From NCBI GenBank assembly GCA_900107365.1, contig FNPS01000005.1, positions 124,001-188,000 of the forward strand: a stretch of DNA of 64,000 nucleotides, written 5' to 3'. Made by a program: the position numbers and the translations under genes. This stretch comes from Flavobacterium aquidurense. Lineage in GTDB: Bacteria; Bacteroidota; Bacteroidia; Flavobacteriales; Flavobacteriaceae. Shown here piece by piece: positions 51,334 through 60,943 of the stretch; positions within the stretch are counted from its first letter, which is position 1, and every line of letters starts with the position of its first letter. The notes under the pieces are model-generated. The model was given only the letters and a program-made list of their open reading frames with translations, was not told the origin of the DNA and did no database searches.

Positions 51334-53205
51334 ATGTTTTTAGAAGAATACGATGTTATAGTGGTTGGTGCAGGTCATGCTGGATCTGAAGCCGCGGCAG
51401 CGGCCGCAAATTTGGGATCGAAAACCTTATTGGTTACAATGAGCCTACAGAACATTGCACAGATGTCTTGCAACCCGGCGATGGGTGGAATTGCAAAAGG
51501 ACAAATTGTGCGTGAGATTGATGCGCTTGGAGGGTACTCTGGAATTGTTTCAGACCGAACCGCAATTCAGTTTAAAATGTTGAATAAATCGAAAGGACCT
51601 GCAATGTGGTCACCGAGAGTTCAGAGTGATCGAATGCGTTTTGCCGAAGAATGGAGAATGATGTTGGAGGGAACTCCAAATTTGGATTTCTACCAAGAGA
51701 TGGTAAAAGGTTTGATTATCGAAGACGGAAAGATAAAAGGAATTAGAACTTCTTTGGGAGTGGAGATTCGATCTAAATCTGTTGTCTTGACAAACGGAAC
51801 TTTTTTGAATGGTTTGATTCATATTGGAGAAAAACAATTCGGAGGAGGAAGAGCGGGTGAAAGTGCCGCGACCGGAATAACAGAAGATTTGGTTAAAGCA
51901 GGTTTTGAATCTGGAAGAATGAAAACTGGAACGCCGCCACGTGTTGATGGTCGTTCTTTAGATTATTCGAAAATGAACGAAGAAAAAGGAGATGCTAAGC
52001 CGGATAAGTTTTCTTATTCTGATTTGACAACTCCATTGACACATCAAAGATCTTGTCACATGACATATACGTCTTTGGATGTTCATGATATTTTGAGAGA
52101 AGGTTTTGATCGTTCGCCAATGTTCAACGGAAGAATCAAAAGTCTTGGGCCGAGATATTGTCCGTCGATAGAAGATAAAATAAATCGTTTCGCTGATAAG
52201 GAGCGTCACCAACTTTTTGTTGAACCGGAAGGATGGAATACTTGTGAAGTTTATGTGAACGGATTTTCGACTTCGCTTCCGGAGGATATTCAATTTAAAG
52301 CTTTAAGTTCAGTTGCAGGATTTGAGAAAGTGAAATTCTTTCGTCCAGGTTATGCAATCGAATACGACTATTTTCCGCCGACACAATTAAAACATACTTT
52401 GGAAACGAAGTTAGTCGAAGGTTTGTATTTTGCCGGACAGATTAATGGAACGACAGGATATGAAGAGGCAGCTTCTCAAGGATTGATGGCCGGAATAAAT
52501 GCGCATTTAAAAGTGCACGAAAAAGCGCCGTTAATTTTAAAACGTGATGAAGCTTATATTGGAGTATTGATTGACGACTTAATTACGAAAGGAACAGAAG
52601 AACCTTATCGTATGTTTACGTCTAGAGCAGAATACAGAACATTGTTGCGTCAGGATAATGCCGATTTCAGATTGACACCAATGTCACGTGAAATTGGTTT
52701 GGCATCTGAAGCTCGTTTGCGCAGAATGGAAAAGAAATTAAACGAATCTGAAAAGATGGTTGCGTTCTTCAAAGAAACAAGTGTTTCGGTTGCGGAAACG
52801 AATCCAATTTTAGAAGCAAAAGAAACTGCTCCAATTACACAAGGTGATAAAATGTTCAAAGTATTCTCTCGTCCGCAAATTGATTTGGAGGACATGATGA
52901 AGTTTGATAAAGTAAAAGAATATATAGAAGCAAATGATGTTGATCAGGAAATTTTGGAGCAAGCCGAAATCCAGGTCAAATATTCCGGTTATATCGAAAA
53001 GGAAAGAAATAACGCTGATAAACTAACTCGTTTAGAAGAAGTGAAAATTCCGGAGAATTTCGATTATGATAAAATCAAATCGATGTCAATTGAAGCAAAA
53101 CAAAAATTGAGCAGAATTCGTCCTGTAACCATTTCACAAGCTTCAAGAATCAGCGGAGTTTCTCCGAGTGATATTTCTGTGCTTTTGATTTATATGGGAA
53201 GATAA
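51334..53205 (+). CDS. mnmG: tRNA modification FAD enzyme MnmG (GidA)
   Basis: A 623-residue flavoprotein that, with MnmE, installs the carboxymethylaminomethyl group at wobble uridine 34. The FAD-binding start VVGAGHAGSEAAAAAANLG is at residues 10-28. MSCNPAMGGIAKGQIVREID, SKGPAMWSPRVQSDR and RMKTGTPPRVDGRS are typical, and the helical tRNA-binding C-terminus is complete. GidA is a classical origin-proximal gene in many bacteria, and here it adjoins a parS cluster. Length is normal. Confidence 0.96.
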   Translation: MFLEEYDVIVVGAGHAGSEAAAAAANLGSKTLLVTMSLQNIAQMSCNPAMGGIAKGQIVREIDALGGYSGIVSDRTAIQFKMLNKSKGPAMWSPRVQSDRMRFAEEWRMMLEGTPNLDFYQEMVKGLIIEDGKIKGIRTSLGVEIRSKSVVLTNGTFLNGLIHIGEKQFGGGRAGESAATGITEDLVKAGFESGRMKTGTPPRVDGRSLDYSKMNEEKGDAKPDKFSYSDLTTPLTHQRSCHMTYTSLDVHDILREGFDRSPMFNGRIKSLGPRYCPSIEDKINRFADKERHQLFVEPEGWNTCEVYVNGFSTSLPEDIQFKALSSVAGFEKVKFFRPGYAIEYDYFPPTQLKHTLETKLVEGLYFAGQINGTTGYEEAASQGLMAGINAHLKVHEKAPLILKRDEAYIGVLIDDLITKGTEEPYRMFTSRAEYRTLLRQDNADFRLTPMSREIGLASEARLRRMEKKLNESEKMVAFFKETSVSVAETNPILEAKETAPITQGDKMFKVFSRPQIDLEDMMKFDKVKEYIEANDVDQEILEQAEIQVKYSGYIEKERNNADKLTRLEEVKIPENFDYDKIKSMSIEAKQKLSRIRPVTISQASRISGVSPSDISVLLIYMGR

Positions 53206-53211
53206 AGGTAG

Positions 53212-53231
53212 AGACGCACTTTAGTGCGTCT
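53212..53231. repeat. REP-like hairpin after mnmG
   Basis: AGACGCACT, loop TT, AGTGCGTCT, a 9-bp perfect stem. The preceding bases GGTAGAG match those before the RAYT internal palindrome at 23042. Confidence 0.75.
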
Positions 53232-53339
53232 TGATCTATTTCAGATTTCAGGTTGTTGGAACGCGAAACTGGGAGGGAGTTTTAGTTTGAGGATTTAATG
53301 TGAAACTTGAAACAAGAAAAACTTGGAACAAAAACTAAT

Positions 53340-53355
53340 TGTTCCACGTGAAACT
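53340..53355. promoter_or_regulatory. parS-like site 7 (downstream of mnmG)
   Basis: TGTTCCACGTGAAACT; matches the parS consensus except the last base. It lies about 2.1 kb from site 6. Confidence 0.8.
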
Positions 53356-53403
53356 ATTTCAGTAATCTAAAATCTAAATTCTGTAAATCTAAAATTTCGT
53401 TAT

Positions 53404-53877
53404 ATGAAGATTGTAGAAAAGGAAATTCTGTCTTTGGAAGAAAAAGAAGTTTTGCGTGAACTTTGGAACGAAGAGTATCCAACGAGATTGCATTTAGAAG
53501 ATAGCGAAGATTTTGAATTGTACTTAAACGGACTTTCAAATACAAAACATTATTTGCTGTTTGATGATTCAAATAAAATTAATGGCTGGGCATTTACTTT
53601 TTTGAGAGAAGGCGAAGATTGGTTTGCTATAATTTTGGACCATCAGATACAAGGCAAAGGAAATGGTTCTCTTTTGATAAATGAATTAAAAAAGAACAAT
53701 ACTAGTTTGAATGGTTGGGTTATTGATCATGAAGATGAAGTGAAACAGAATGCAAAATATTATCGATCTCCAATGCCGTTTTATATGAAAAACGGTTTTA
53801 CAATTTTGACAGCAATAAGAATTGAAAATGAAAAGATGTCGGGTGTAAAAATAAATTGGACACTAAAGAACATATAA
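53404..53877 (+). CDS. GNAT family N-acetyltransferase
   Basis: A 157-residue protein with the GNAT build. WAFTFLREGEDWFAIILDHQ forms the central strands, and IQGKGNGSLLINELKKN is a variant of the acetyl-CoA pyrophosphate loop (QxxGxG/A). YYRSPMPFYMKNGF is the final helix-strand. The substrate is unknown. It follows parS-like site 7 by 48 bp and precedes a methyltransferase by 45 bp on the same strand. Confidence 0.82.
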   Translation: MKIVEKEILSLEEKEVLRELWNEEYPTRLHLEDSEDFELYLNGLSNTKHYLLFDDSNKINGWAFTFLREGEDWFAIILDHQIQGKGNGSLLINELKKNNTSLNGWVIDHEDEVKQNAKYYRSPMPFYMKNGFTILTAIRIENEKMSGVKINWTLKNI

Positions 53878-53921
53878 AAAAATAAACCCTAAAAATAAAC
53901 CAAATACCTACTAATTATAAA

Positions 53922-54770
53922 ATGGACGTTTTAAACAAAAAACATTTTCTTACTGTAAAAGACCATTCAGTTTCAAAAGAAATTTTCGAGTTGTATCATG
54001 ATGAAACTTTAGACATGTTAATTACATCTCCTCAACCTGCTTTAGAAAATCTTGGAAGATATTACGAAAGTGAAGATTATATTTCGCACACCGATAACAA
54101 ACGTTCGTTATTTGAAAAAGCGTATCATTTTGTAAAAAATATTGCGCTGAAGAATAAACTGAATTTAATCAATTCTCAACAGCCTCATAAAGGAAGGATT
54201 TTGGATATTGGTGCCGGAACCGGAGATTTTTTGTTAACAGCAAAAAATGACGGTTGGGAAACGGTTGGAGTGGAACCAAGTGAGCGGGCAAAAAATATTG
54301 CGATCCAAAAAGGAATTTCTTTTGTGAACGAAATTGACGCACTAGAAAATAATTCTTTTGACGTAATTACAATGTGGCATGTTTTAGAACACGTTCCGAA
54401 TTTAGAACTTCAAATTAAGGAATTGAAGCGTTTGCTAAAACCAACTGGAACATTAATTGTTGCGGTTCCAAATTTTAAATCGTACGACGCAAAACATTAT
54501 GCTGCATTTTGGGCAGCTTATGATGTTCCAATTCATTTTTGGCATTTTTCAAAAAAAGCTATTCAGTCGCTTTTTGAAAAAGAAGATATGAAGTTAGAAA
54601 AAGTGCTTCCGATGAAATTTGATTCTTTTTATGTGAGTTTATTATCTGAAAAATATAAAACCGGAAAAATGAATTATATCAAGGCTTTTTTCGTCGGATT
54701 AAAATCAAATTTAAAAGCGAGCAGTACAAAAGAGTATTCATCCCACATTTACGTTATAAAAAACAGGTAA
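53922..54770 (+). CDS. Class I SAM-dependent methyltransferase
   Basis: A 282-residue enzyme. Motif I ILDIGAGTGDFLLTA is near residues 91-105, VITMWHVLEHVPNLE is the motif II/III region, and FWHFSKKAIQSLFEKE follows. The N-terminus (LITSPQPALENLGRYYESEDY) is like that of sugar- or quinone-type SAM methyltransferases of Bacteroidota. The substrate is unknown. Cytoplasmic. It is in a loose series with the GNAT gene. Confidence 0.88.
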   Translation: MDVLNKKHFLTVKDHSVSKEIFELYHDETLDMLITSPQPALENLGRYYESEDYISHTDNKRSLFEKAYHFVKNIALKNKLNLINSQQPHKGRILDIGAGTGDFLLTAKNDGWETVGVEPSERAKNIAIQKGISFVNEIDALENNSFDVITMWHVLEHVPNLELQIKELKRLLKPTGTLIVAVPNFKSYDAKHYAAFWAAYDVPIHFWHFSKKAIQSLFEKEDMKLEKVLPMKFDSFYVSLLSEKYKTGKMNYIKAFFVGLKSNLKASSTKEYSSHIYVIKNR

Positions 54771-54973
54771 AACGCAATTTAAGCGTGTTTCTGCTGTTTT
54801 TTTACCTTTAACTAGGGGAATTTATATCTTTTTTGAGAAAACGTTTCTAATGAAAGCTATTAAAGCCGGTTTTAATAGTGTCGAATTATTGACATTTTTC
54901 TTTCCATAAATAAAAACAATATCATAAAATTATAGCATTTTTTAAACTTTATGTTGGTGCTATTTATTTTTTT

Positions 54974-54981
54974 ATATTTTT
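54974..54981 (+). promoter_or_regulatory. -7 element of the OmpH/Skp-like gene
   Basis: TATTTTTG fits TAnnTTTG and ends 36 bp before the ATG. Confidence 0.45.
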
Positions 54982-55017
54982 GTCTTCAATACATTAAAAA
55001 AAATAGAAATTTAGAAA

Positions 55018-55587
55018 ATGAAAAAAGCATTAGTAATTATCGCACTTTCAATTTTGGTTGTTTCGTGTAATAAAGCAACAGAGGTTAAGGAAGTAAAAAC
55101 AGCTTACGTTGATACTTCGGTTTTAATGAAGGAGTACACTGAAGCAAAAGATCTTGAAGCAAAATACAAAGCTCAGGCAGAAGAAAAAGGAAGACAGCTA
55201 CAAGCCGAAATTACTCGTTTTAAACAAGACGCTGCTAGTTTTCAAGGTCAGGCACAAGCTAATGGACAGGCGTGGGCGCAACAAAGAGGTGCTGAATTGC
55301 AAAAAAGAGAGCAACAATTGGGTTATGCTCAACAAGCATTATCTCAACAATTGCAACAAGAAAGCGGTGTCGAAATGGATTCTCTAATCAGCGGAGTTAA
55401 AAAATTCATCAAAGATTACGGTAAGAAAAACGGTTATTCTTATATCTACGGTACAGGAGATGCAGCATCAATTTTATATGCTGAAGAGAAATATGACATC
55501 ACAAAAGATATCATTAAAGCTTTGAACGATAAATATAAAGCTGAGCCTAAAACGGAAGCTCCGGCTAAAGAAGAAGCTAAAAAATAA
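55018..55587 (+). CDS. OmpH/Skp-like periplasmic chaperone lipoprotein
   Basis: A 189-residue protein with a lipoprotein signal peptide (MKKALVIIALSILVVSC, lipid Cys at residue 17). AYVDTSVLMKEYTEAKDLEA then opens the OmpH/Skp pattern, with a long Gln/Glu-rich coiled coil at about 45-125 and a short C-terminal tail rich in Lys/Glu/Ala. Skp-type proteins carry unfolded outer-membrane proteins across the periplasm; the lipid anchor is unlike classical Skp. It is monocistronic, with a -7 element and a terminator. Confidence 0.87.
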   Translation: MKKALVIIALSILVVSCNKATEVKEVKTAYVDTSVLMKEYTEAKDLEAKYKAQAEEKGRQLQAEITRFKQDAASFQGQAQANGQAWAQQRGAELQKREQQLGYAQQALSQQLQQESGVEMDSLISGVKKFIKDYGKKNGYSYIYGTGDAASILYAEEKYDITKDIIKALNDKYKAEPKTEAPAKEEAKK

Positions 55588-55610
55588 TACCAAACAAACT
55601 AAGTAATTTA

Positions 55611-55647
55611 AAAACCTAAATCTGCAAAGATTTAGGTTTTTTCTTTT
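55611..55647 (+). terminator. Terminator after the OmpH/Skp-like gene
   Basis: AAAACCTAAATC, loop TGCAAA, GATTTAGGTTTT, then Ts. Confidence 0.85.
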
Positions 55648-55686
55648 ATAAAAAGGCGATACTTTTGGTAATTCAATATACGCCCA

Positions 55687-57966
55687 ATGCAAAACGTTTC
55701 AGAAGCTGCTGCTTACACCTTACAATTCATTAATCAAACGCAAAAATCTATCTTTCTGACTGGTAAAGCCGGAACAGGAAAGACGACTCTTTTGCGCGAA
55801 ATCATTGCGACTACACACAAAAATACTGTTGTTGTGGCCCCAACTGGTATTGCCGCACTAAATGCAGGCGGTGTGACTATTCATTCGATGTTTCAATTGC
55901 CATTTTCGGCTTTTTTACCAACTTATGAAGAGAGTTCACAGTTTACTGAAACGGTAAAATTTGAGAATAAAGAATCATTACGCAGGCATTTCAAAATGAA
56001 TAATTTAAAGCGTAACGTAATCAAAAACATGGAGTTGCTGATTATTGATGAAGTGAGTATGTTACGTGCCGATTTGCTTGACGCGATTGACTTTATGATG
56101 CAGACAGTACGCCGAAATACACGTGCTTTTGGAGGTGTTCAGGTACTTTTTATTGGAGATTTATTGCAATTGCCTCCTGTAATTCGCGATGAAGAATGGC
56201 GAACATTGAGAAATTATTACAAAGGAAAATTCTTTTTTCATTCGCATGTAATTCAGCAAAATCCGCCTTTATACATTGAATTATCTAAGATTTATCGTCA
56301 GAGTGATGATAAATTTATTTCGGTTTTGAATAATCTTCGAAACAATCAGATTACACCACAGGATATTCAGATTTTAAATGAATATGTAAAACCGGACTTC
56401 GACTTAAAAAACAATCCGGGTTATATAACCTTGACCACACATAACGCGAAAGCTGATTCGATGAACGAGCAGGCGATTGGCGATTTAGCTGGAAATGAGT
56501 ATGCTTATCAGCCTTTTGTAGTGGGAGATTTTCCCGAGAAAATTTTTCCGGTGGAAGAAAACCTGAAGCTGAAGATTGGAGCGCAAGTTATGTTTGTCAA
56601 GAATGATTTGTCTTTTGAAAAACGCTATTTCAACGGAAAAATGGGTGTTATCAAATCCCTTTCTCCCGAAGAAATTTTTGTTCATTTTCCGGAAGAGAAC
56701 AAAACCATAGAAGTGGAGAAGTACGAATGGAAAAACATTCGTTACAAAGTAAATGAGCTCACAAAAGAGATAGAAGAAGAAGTTTTGGGCACATTTGCAC
56801 ATTATCCACTAAAATTGGCGTGGGCCATCACGGTGCATAAAAGCCAGGGACTGACTTTTGAGAAAGCTGCGCTTGACGTATCGCAAGTTTTTGTTCCCGG
56901 GCAGGCCTATGTAGCATTATCGCGTTTAACGTCTTTAAATGGTCTTATTTTGCTTTCTCCGTTACAAATGAATGGCATTTCGAATGATCAGGATGTAATG
57001 GACTATGCTTTGAATAAAGCGACAGAAGAAGTCCTGAAAAATTCATTGCACTTTGAAACTAAGAATTTTATTCATAACTATTTGATTAACAGTTTTAATT
57101 GGACAGATTTAGCACAGGAATGGCGAAATCATCGTTTTAGTTACAATGAAAATGCGGTTAATTCAGAAAAAGCAAAACATTCTGTTTGGGCGCACAAACG
57201 TTTAGAAATAATCGATTCGCTCGTTGATCCTTCGCAGAAATTCATTCAGCAATTGAACAAAATTTTCAGTAAAGAAACAGTCGATTTAATTTTTGTACAG
57301 GAAAGGGTAGTGGCAGCCTATGATTATTTTTTTAAATCGATGGATAAGCTGGTTACGGATCTTTTGCATAAAATGGCTGAAATCCAGAAATTTAAGAAGG
57401 TTAAAGAATTCTATGAAGAACTGGCTCTTTTAGACGATTTGCAAACCAAAGCGGTTTTGCGCTTAATGAAGGCCAAATTGCTAATAGAAATTGTTGTTGC
57501 GGGCGAAACCATCTGTAAAGAGAAATTGACCTCTACAGCGATTAAAAACTATAAAACTGACAAGGTTTCTAAGATCCGCGAGGAATTTAATATGTCGAAT
57601 ACTGATATTTTTAAAGTCGATGAACCTGCAGTGCGTTATAAAGCGAGAAAATTAGATAAAAATGAACCAATAGCGAGTAAGAAAACTACAGTTGAAGAAA
57701 CGCATGATTTATGGCTGGAGAAAAACTCAATTCAGGATATTGCGAGAATTCGAAAGCTAACCGTACAAACTGTTGAAATGCATTTGATTAAATTGATTCA
57801 GGCTAAGAAAGTTGATATTTCTGATGTCTTGCCATACGATAAAATCCTGGCGTTACGTGAGGCTTTTGAGTTTTATCAGGAAGAATCCCTGAACGGTTTG
57901 AAAGAAAAACACGGTGACGAATTTACCTGGGATGAACTTAAAATGTTCAAAGCCAGCATCAATTGA
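55687..57966 (+). CDS. PIF1-like helicase with C-terminal helix-turn-helix
   Basis: A 759-residue DNA helicase of superfamily 1B. Walker A is GKAGTGKTT at 26-34 and Walker B is LLIIDEVSML at 117-126. FIGDLLQLPPV and AITVHKSQGLTFEKA followed by YVALSRLTSLNGLIL complete the helicase set. The last 250 residues carry an HRDC/HTH-like region (VEETHDLWLEKNSIQDIAR). PIF1/RecD-type enzymes unwind DNA and RNA-DNA hybrids in replication and repair. No clear operon partner. Confidence 0.88.
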   Translation: MQNVSEAAAYTLQFINQTQKSIFLTGKAGTGKTTLLREIIATTHKNTVVVAPTGIAALNAGGVTIHSMFQLPFSAFLPTYEESSQFTETVKFENKESLRRHFKMNNLKRNVIKNMELLIIDEVSMLRADLLDAIDFMMQTVRRNTRAFGGVQVLFIGDLLQLPPVIRDEEWRTLRNYYKGKFFFHSHVIQQNPPLYIELSKIYRQSDDKFISVLNNLRNNQITPQDIQILNEYVKPDFDLKNNPGYITLTTHNAKADSMNEQAIGDLAGNEYAYQPFVVGDFPEKIFPVEENLKLKIGAQVMFVKNDLSFEKRYFNGKMGVIKSLSPEEIFVHFPEENKTIEVEKYEWKNIRYKVNELTKEIEEEVLGTFAHYPLKLAWAITVHKSQGLTFEKAALDVSQVFVPGQAYVALSRLTSLNGLILLSPLQMNGISNDQDVMDYALNKATEEVLKNSLHFETKNFIHNYLINSFNWTDLAQEWRNHRFSYNENAVNSEKAKHSVWAHKRLEIIDSLVDPSQKFIQQLNKIFSKETVDLIFVQERVVAAYDYFFKSMDKLVTDLLHKMAEIQKFKKVKEFYEELALLDDLQTKAVLRLMKAKLLIEIVVAGETICKEKLTSTAIKNYKTDKVSKIREEFNMSNTDIFKVDEPAVRYKARKLDKNEPIASKKTTVEETHDLWLEKNSIQDIARIRKLTVQTVEMHLIKLIQAKKVDISDVLPYDKILALREAFEFYQEESLNGLKEKHGDEFTWDELKMFKASIN

Positions 57967-58035
57967 TTTTCTATTTTGTAACTTAGTGTTTGAAAATGGA
58001 ATTAATCATTTAAACATTATGTAAAATAGAAAAGT

Positions 58036-58794
58036 ATGAGAAAGATAATTTACGTTATATTTATTGCTCTGTGCATTCAAAATATTTCTGGTCAGGATTT
58101 AAAACCAGCCTATCAAAAATTCGTTAAAAGCTTTATTGCCAATGTAAAAAGCAACAACAAAGAAGGAGTATCGGCGCTTATTTCTTTTCCGCTTGGAAGA
58201 GAATATCCAATTCCTGCAGTTAAAAATAAAGCAGATTTTATAAAGCGTTATGATCAAATCTTCGATGCAACTTTGAAAAGCGAAATCATAAAATCAAATC
58301 CTGCAAAGGATTGGACCGAAATGGGTTATCAGGGAATTATGCTTGCCCAGGGAGATATTTGGATGGATACAACCGGAAAAATTATAACGATTAATTATCA
58401 ATCACAGGCGGAGAAAGATCTCAAAACTAAATTGATTGCCAGCGAAAAAGGAAAACTACACCCATCAATCGCTACTTTTAAAGCTCCGGTTTATGTTTTG
58501 GAAACCTCTAAATTCAGAATCAGAATTGATGATTTAGGAAACGATAAGTACAGATATGCTTCGTGGTCTGTTAAAAAGCCAATGAGCGAAAAACCCGATT
58601 TAATTCTAACTAATGGAAAATGGATCTCAGATGGAAGTGGAGGAAACAGTCATTACGAATTCAAAAAAGATACTTATCTCTATGAATGTTACATTATTGT
58701 TATCGGAACATCTGATTCTCCACCGGCTTATTTATCAATCTCTCAGAATGGAAAAGAGATCTTAAATCAGAATGCAAAAATAGTGACCAAATAA
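58036..58794 (+). CDS. Secreted hypothetical protein (paralogue 1)
   Basis: A 252-residue protein with a signal peptide (MRKIIYVIFIALCIQNISGQ). It contains YQKFVKSFI, FPLGREYPIPAVKNKADFIK, MDTTGKIITINYQSQAE, VLETSKFRIRIDDLGNDKYR and MSEKPDLIL. A second gene at 58960 is clearly related over its whole length; more than half of the aligned residues agree by eye. The first part resembles small DUF4440/NTF2-type domains, but I cannot be certain. Function unknown. Confidence 0.7.
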   Translation: MRKIIYVIFIALCIQNISGQDLKPAYQKFVKSFIANVKSNNKEGVSALISFPLGREYPIPAVKNKADFIKRYDQIFDATLKSEIIKSNPAKDWTEMGYQGIMLAQGDIWMDTTGKIITINYQSQAEKDLKTKLIASEKGKLHPSIATFKAPVYVLETSKFRIRIDDLGNDKYRYASWSVKKPMSEKPDLILTNGKWISDGSGGNSHYEFKKDTYLYECYIIVIGTSDSPPAYLSISQNGKEILNQNAKIVTK

Positions 58795-58828
58795 CAAAAA
58801 ACCTGTTTCATGTGGAACAGGTTTTTTG
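58795..58828. terminator. Terminator with a parS-like core between the paralogues
   Basis: AACCTGTT and AACAGGTT form the stem, and a T-run follows. The inner 16-mer TGTTTCATGTGGAACA (58804-58819) also resembles a parS site. Confidence 0.7.
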
Positions 58829-58959
58829 GTTTTTATTAGAATAATAATGATATGAATTAATGCGTTATAACCTAAAAGTTTTTAGCGAAAGCATAAATTA
58901 ATTACTTTTATATTTGGAACTTAATAATCAGATTAATAATCAATTAAAGTGTTTTTAAT

Positions 58960-59721
58960 ATGAAAAAAGTAAATCTGTTTCTGGTTTTAGTGCTGTTTTT
59001 TGGCAGTTTCGTTTCAGCACAAACGGTAAAACCGGAGTATCAAAAATGTGTCAAAAGCTTTATAGATACTATTAAAAGCGATAAGAAAGAGGCTATCGCA
59101 GAGATGGTTTCTTATCCTTTAAAGAGAGAATATCCAATACCTGATGTAGTCGATAAATTTGACTTTATCAAACGTTATGATGAAATTTTCGATTCAACTT
59201 TAAAAAATGAAATAATAAAATCAGATCCCGCAAAAGACTGGTCTGATATGGGTTGGCGTGGAATTATGCTGAATAAGGGAAATGTCTGGATGGATTTTGA
59301 TGGACGCTTGACGAGTATAAATTACCAATCGCAGGCAGAGATTGATCATAAAAAGAAACTTATTGATGCTCAAAAAAAGGAATTGGATTCTAGTATAGCC
59401 TTTTTTCAAAAGCCGATTTGTGTGCTGGAAACGGCTAAATTCAGAATAAGAATTGACAATTTGGGAAATGAAAATTATAGATACGCTTCCTGGCCAATTG
59501 AGAAAGCAATGAGTGAAAAACCGGATTTGATAATTTACAGAGGAAATTTAGTGGTAGAAGGAAGTGGAGGAAATCATCAGTATGAATTTAAGAAGGAAAA
59601 TTATACTTATGAATGCGCCTTTATAGTAGCTGGCGAAAAAAACGCACCTCCGGCGAAATTAACTATTTATCAGGGTAGTAAAGTGATTCTTTCACAAACG
59701 GCTAAGATCATTTCTAAATAA
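58960..59721 (+). CDS. Secreted hypothetical protein (paralogue 2)
   Basis: A 253-residue paralogue of the preceding gene, with its own signal peptide (MKKVNLFLVLVLFFGSFVSAQ). The block YPLKREYPIPDVVDKFDFIK matches the equivalent in paralogue 1, as do FRIRIDNLGNENYRYASW and AMSEKPDLI. The gap of 165 bp with a terminator shows that the two are separately transcribed. A tandem duplication followed by divergence is inferred. Function unknown. Confidence 0.7.
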   Translation: MKKVNLFLVLVLFFGSFVSAQTVKPEYQKCVKSFIDTIKSDKKEAIAEMVSYPLKREYPIPDVVDKFDFIKRYDEIFDSTLKNEIIKSDPAKDWSDMGWRGIMLNKGNVWMDFDGRLTSINYQSQAEIDHKKKLIDAQKKELDSSIAFFQKPICVLETAKFRIRIDNLGNENYRYASWPIEKAMSEKPDLIIYRGNLVVEGSGGNHQYEFKKENYTYECAFIVAGEKNAPPAKLTIYQGSKVILSQTAKIISK

Positions 59722-59764
59722 AAAAACTGTTTCTCATGAAACAGGTAGAATACAGATAGAATAT

Positions 59765-59799
59765 AAAAAAAGCCTAATTTTTTAAGATTAGGCTTTTTA
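59765..59799. terminator. Bidirectional terminator between paralogue 2 and the SPOR gene
   Basis: AAAAAGCCTAAT, loop TTTTTAAG, ATTAGGCTTTTT. Confidence 0.85.
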
Positions 59800-59803
59800 A
59801 GTT

Positions 59804-60766
59804 TTATAGATTTTCGACTAGAATCCAGGCATCTGGATTTTCACCTTTTTGTATTTCTTTTTGTGCTTTTTCAGCTTCGGCCATTGTAGCATAACTTCCG
59901 TATAAAACCGGGAATAAACCATGTTTGTTTTCACCAAGCATTCTGGCTTCATAACCATCTTTAATCAATTGGTTATAAGCTTTCCTTGCATTTTGCTCAC
60001 TTCTAAAAGCACCGGCCATGATATGATAAGGCATCACTTTTACAACCTCAGTTTTTGCTGAATCTACAGATAAGGTCACAGCAGGTAGTGGGTTTTCAAT
60101 AAAAAATGTAGCTTCCTGAATTTTGTTTTGAACTTTTTTCTGAACAGCATTTTCTACCACAAGCGTTTTTGTAGTTATCTGATTTTGATATAAAGGATAA
60201 CCGATACTTCCTGTAATTCCAAGACCTAAAACAAAAATTGCTGCGTATTTCAGGAATGGATTTGAAGATCTTGATTCCTCTTCAGAATCGTGTAATTCGT
60301 ATACTTTCGATTCTTCGATTTCCTGTAATTTTTTCTCAAAAAGTTCTCTTTTTACCATAGGAGCGACGAACGGACTAAGACCGAAAGAACTCGTTAGATA
60401 ATTAGTTTGATCACTTGGAGTGAAAACCATATTATTATCGGCGTTTAGACGAATTTCACCGATGTTTTTGATAGTTAAAACACCAGATTCCTCTAAGGTC
60501 TTCTTCCAGCTTAAAACTTCAAAAGCAATAGCACTTACAGCAAATCCATATGATGTTTTTTCTGTTAATGCAATATGATTTGCCAACAAGCCATCATTGT
60601 TTTTCAAAAGACTGTTAAATGCGACCGTTTTTCTCGGTGGAGAAAACGAATTTGTACCTGAATTAAGCTGAGCCGATTGAATTTCGGTTAAAAATGCTCC
60701 AAACCCTGGAACCGTTACACACTGATAACGATACAATAACTGTGCTATATAAGTTTCGATTTTCAT
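59804..60766 (-). CDS. HU-CCDC81-like and SPOR domain membrane protein
   Basis: A 320-residue protein. The N-terminal half starts MKIETYIAQLLYRYQCVTVP and continues FGAFLTEIQSAQLN, a HU-like/CCDC81-type double domain known from Bacteroidota. A membrane segment lies at about 180-197. The C-terminal SPOR domain (MPYHIMAGAFRSEQNARKAY to WILVEN) should bind septal peptidoglycan denuded of stem peptides. The upstream in-frame ATG at 60784 is rejected because the family start is the ATG at 60766. Role in cell division is inferred. Divergent from dprA. Confidence 0.82.
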   Translation of the reverse strand: MKIETYIAQLLYRYQCVTVPGFGAFLTEIQSAQLNSGTNSFSPPRKTVAFNSLLKNNDGLLANHIALTEKTSYGFAVSAIAFEVLSWKKTLEESGVLTIKNIGEIRLNADNNMVFTPSDQTNYLTSSFGLSPFVAPMVKRELFEKKLQEIEESKVYELHDSEEESRSSNPFLKYAAIFVLGLGITGSIGYPLYQNQITTKTLVVENAVQKKVQNKIQEATFFIENPLPAVTLSVDSAKTEVVKVMPYHIMAGAFRSEQNARKAYNQLIKDGYEARMLGENKHGLFPVLYGSYATMAEAEKAQKEIQKGENPDAWILVENL

Positions 60767-60943
60767 AGTAACAAAGTTATACATCCAATATAGTTATCAA
60801 AATTTTATTCACAATTTTTATTAACAATTACGATAATTTTATAGACAATTCTTTTTCAGTTAGTTAGATAAAATTAGCTTTTTATCAAAAGTGGTGCGAA
60901 ATCTTTAATCTTTAATTTTTTATAAGAATTTACTTCTAATTTA

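Noticed and set aside
59727..59747. Another parS-like sequence after paralogue 2
   Set aside because: TGTTTCTCATGAAACA lacks the CACGTG core, so it is only a small hairpin.
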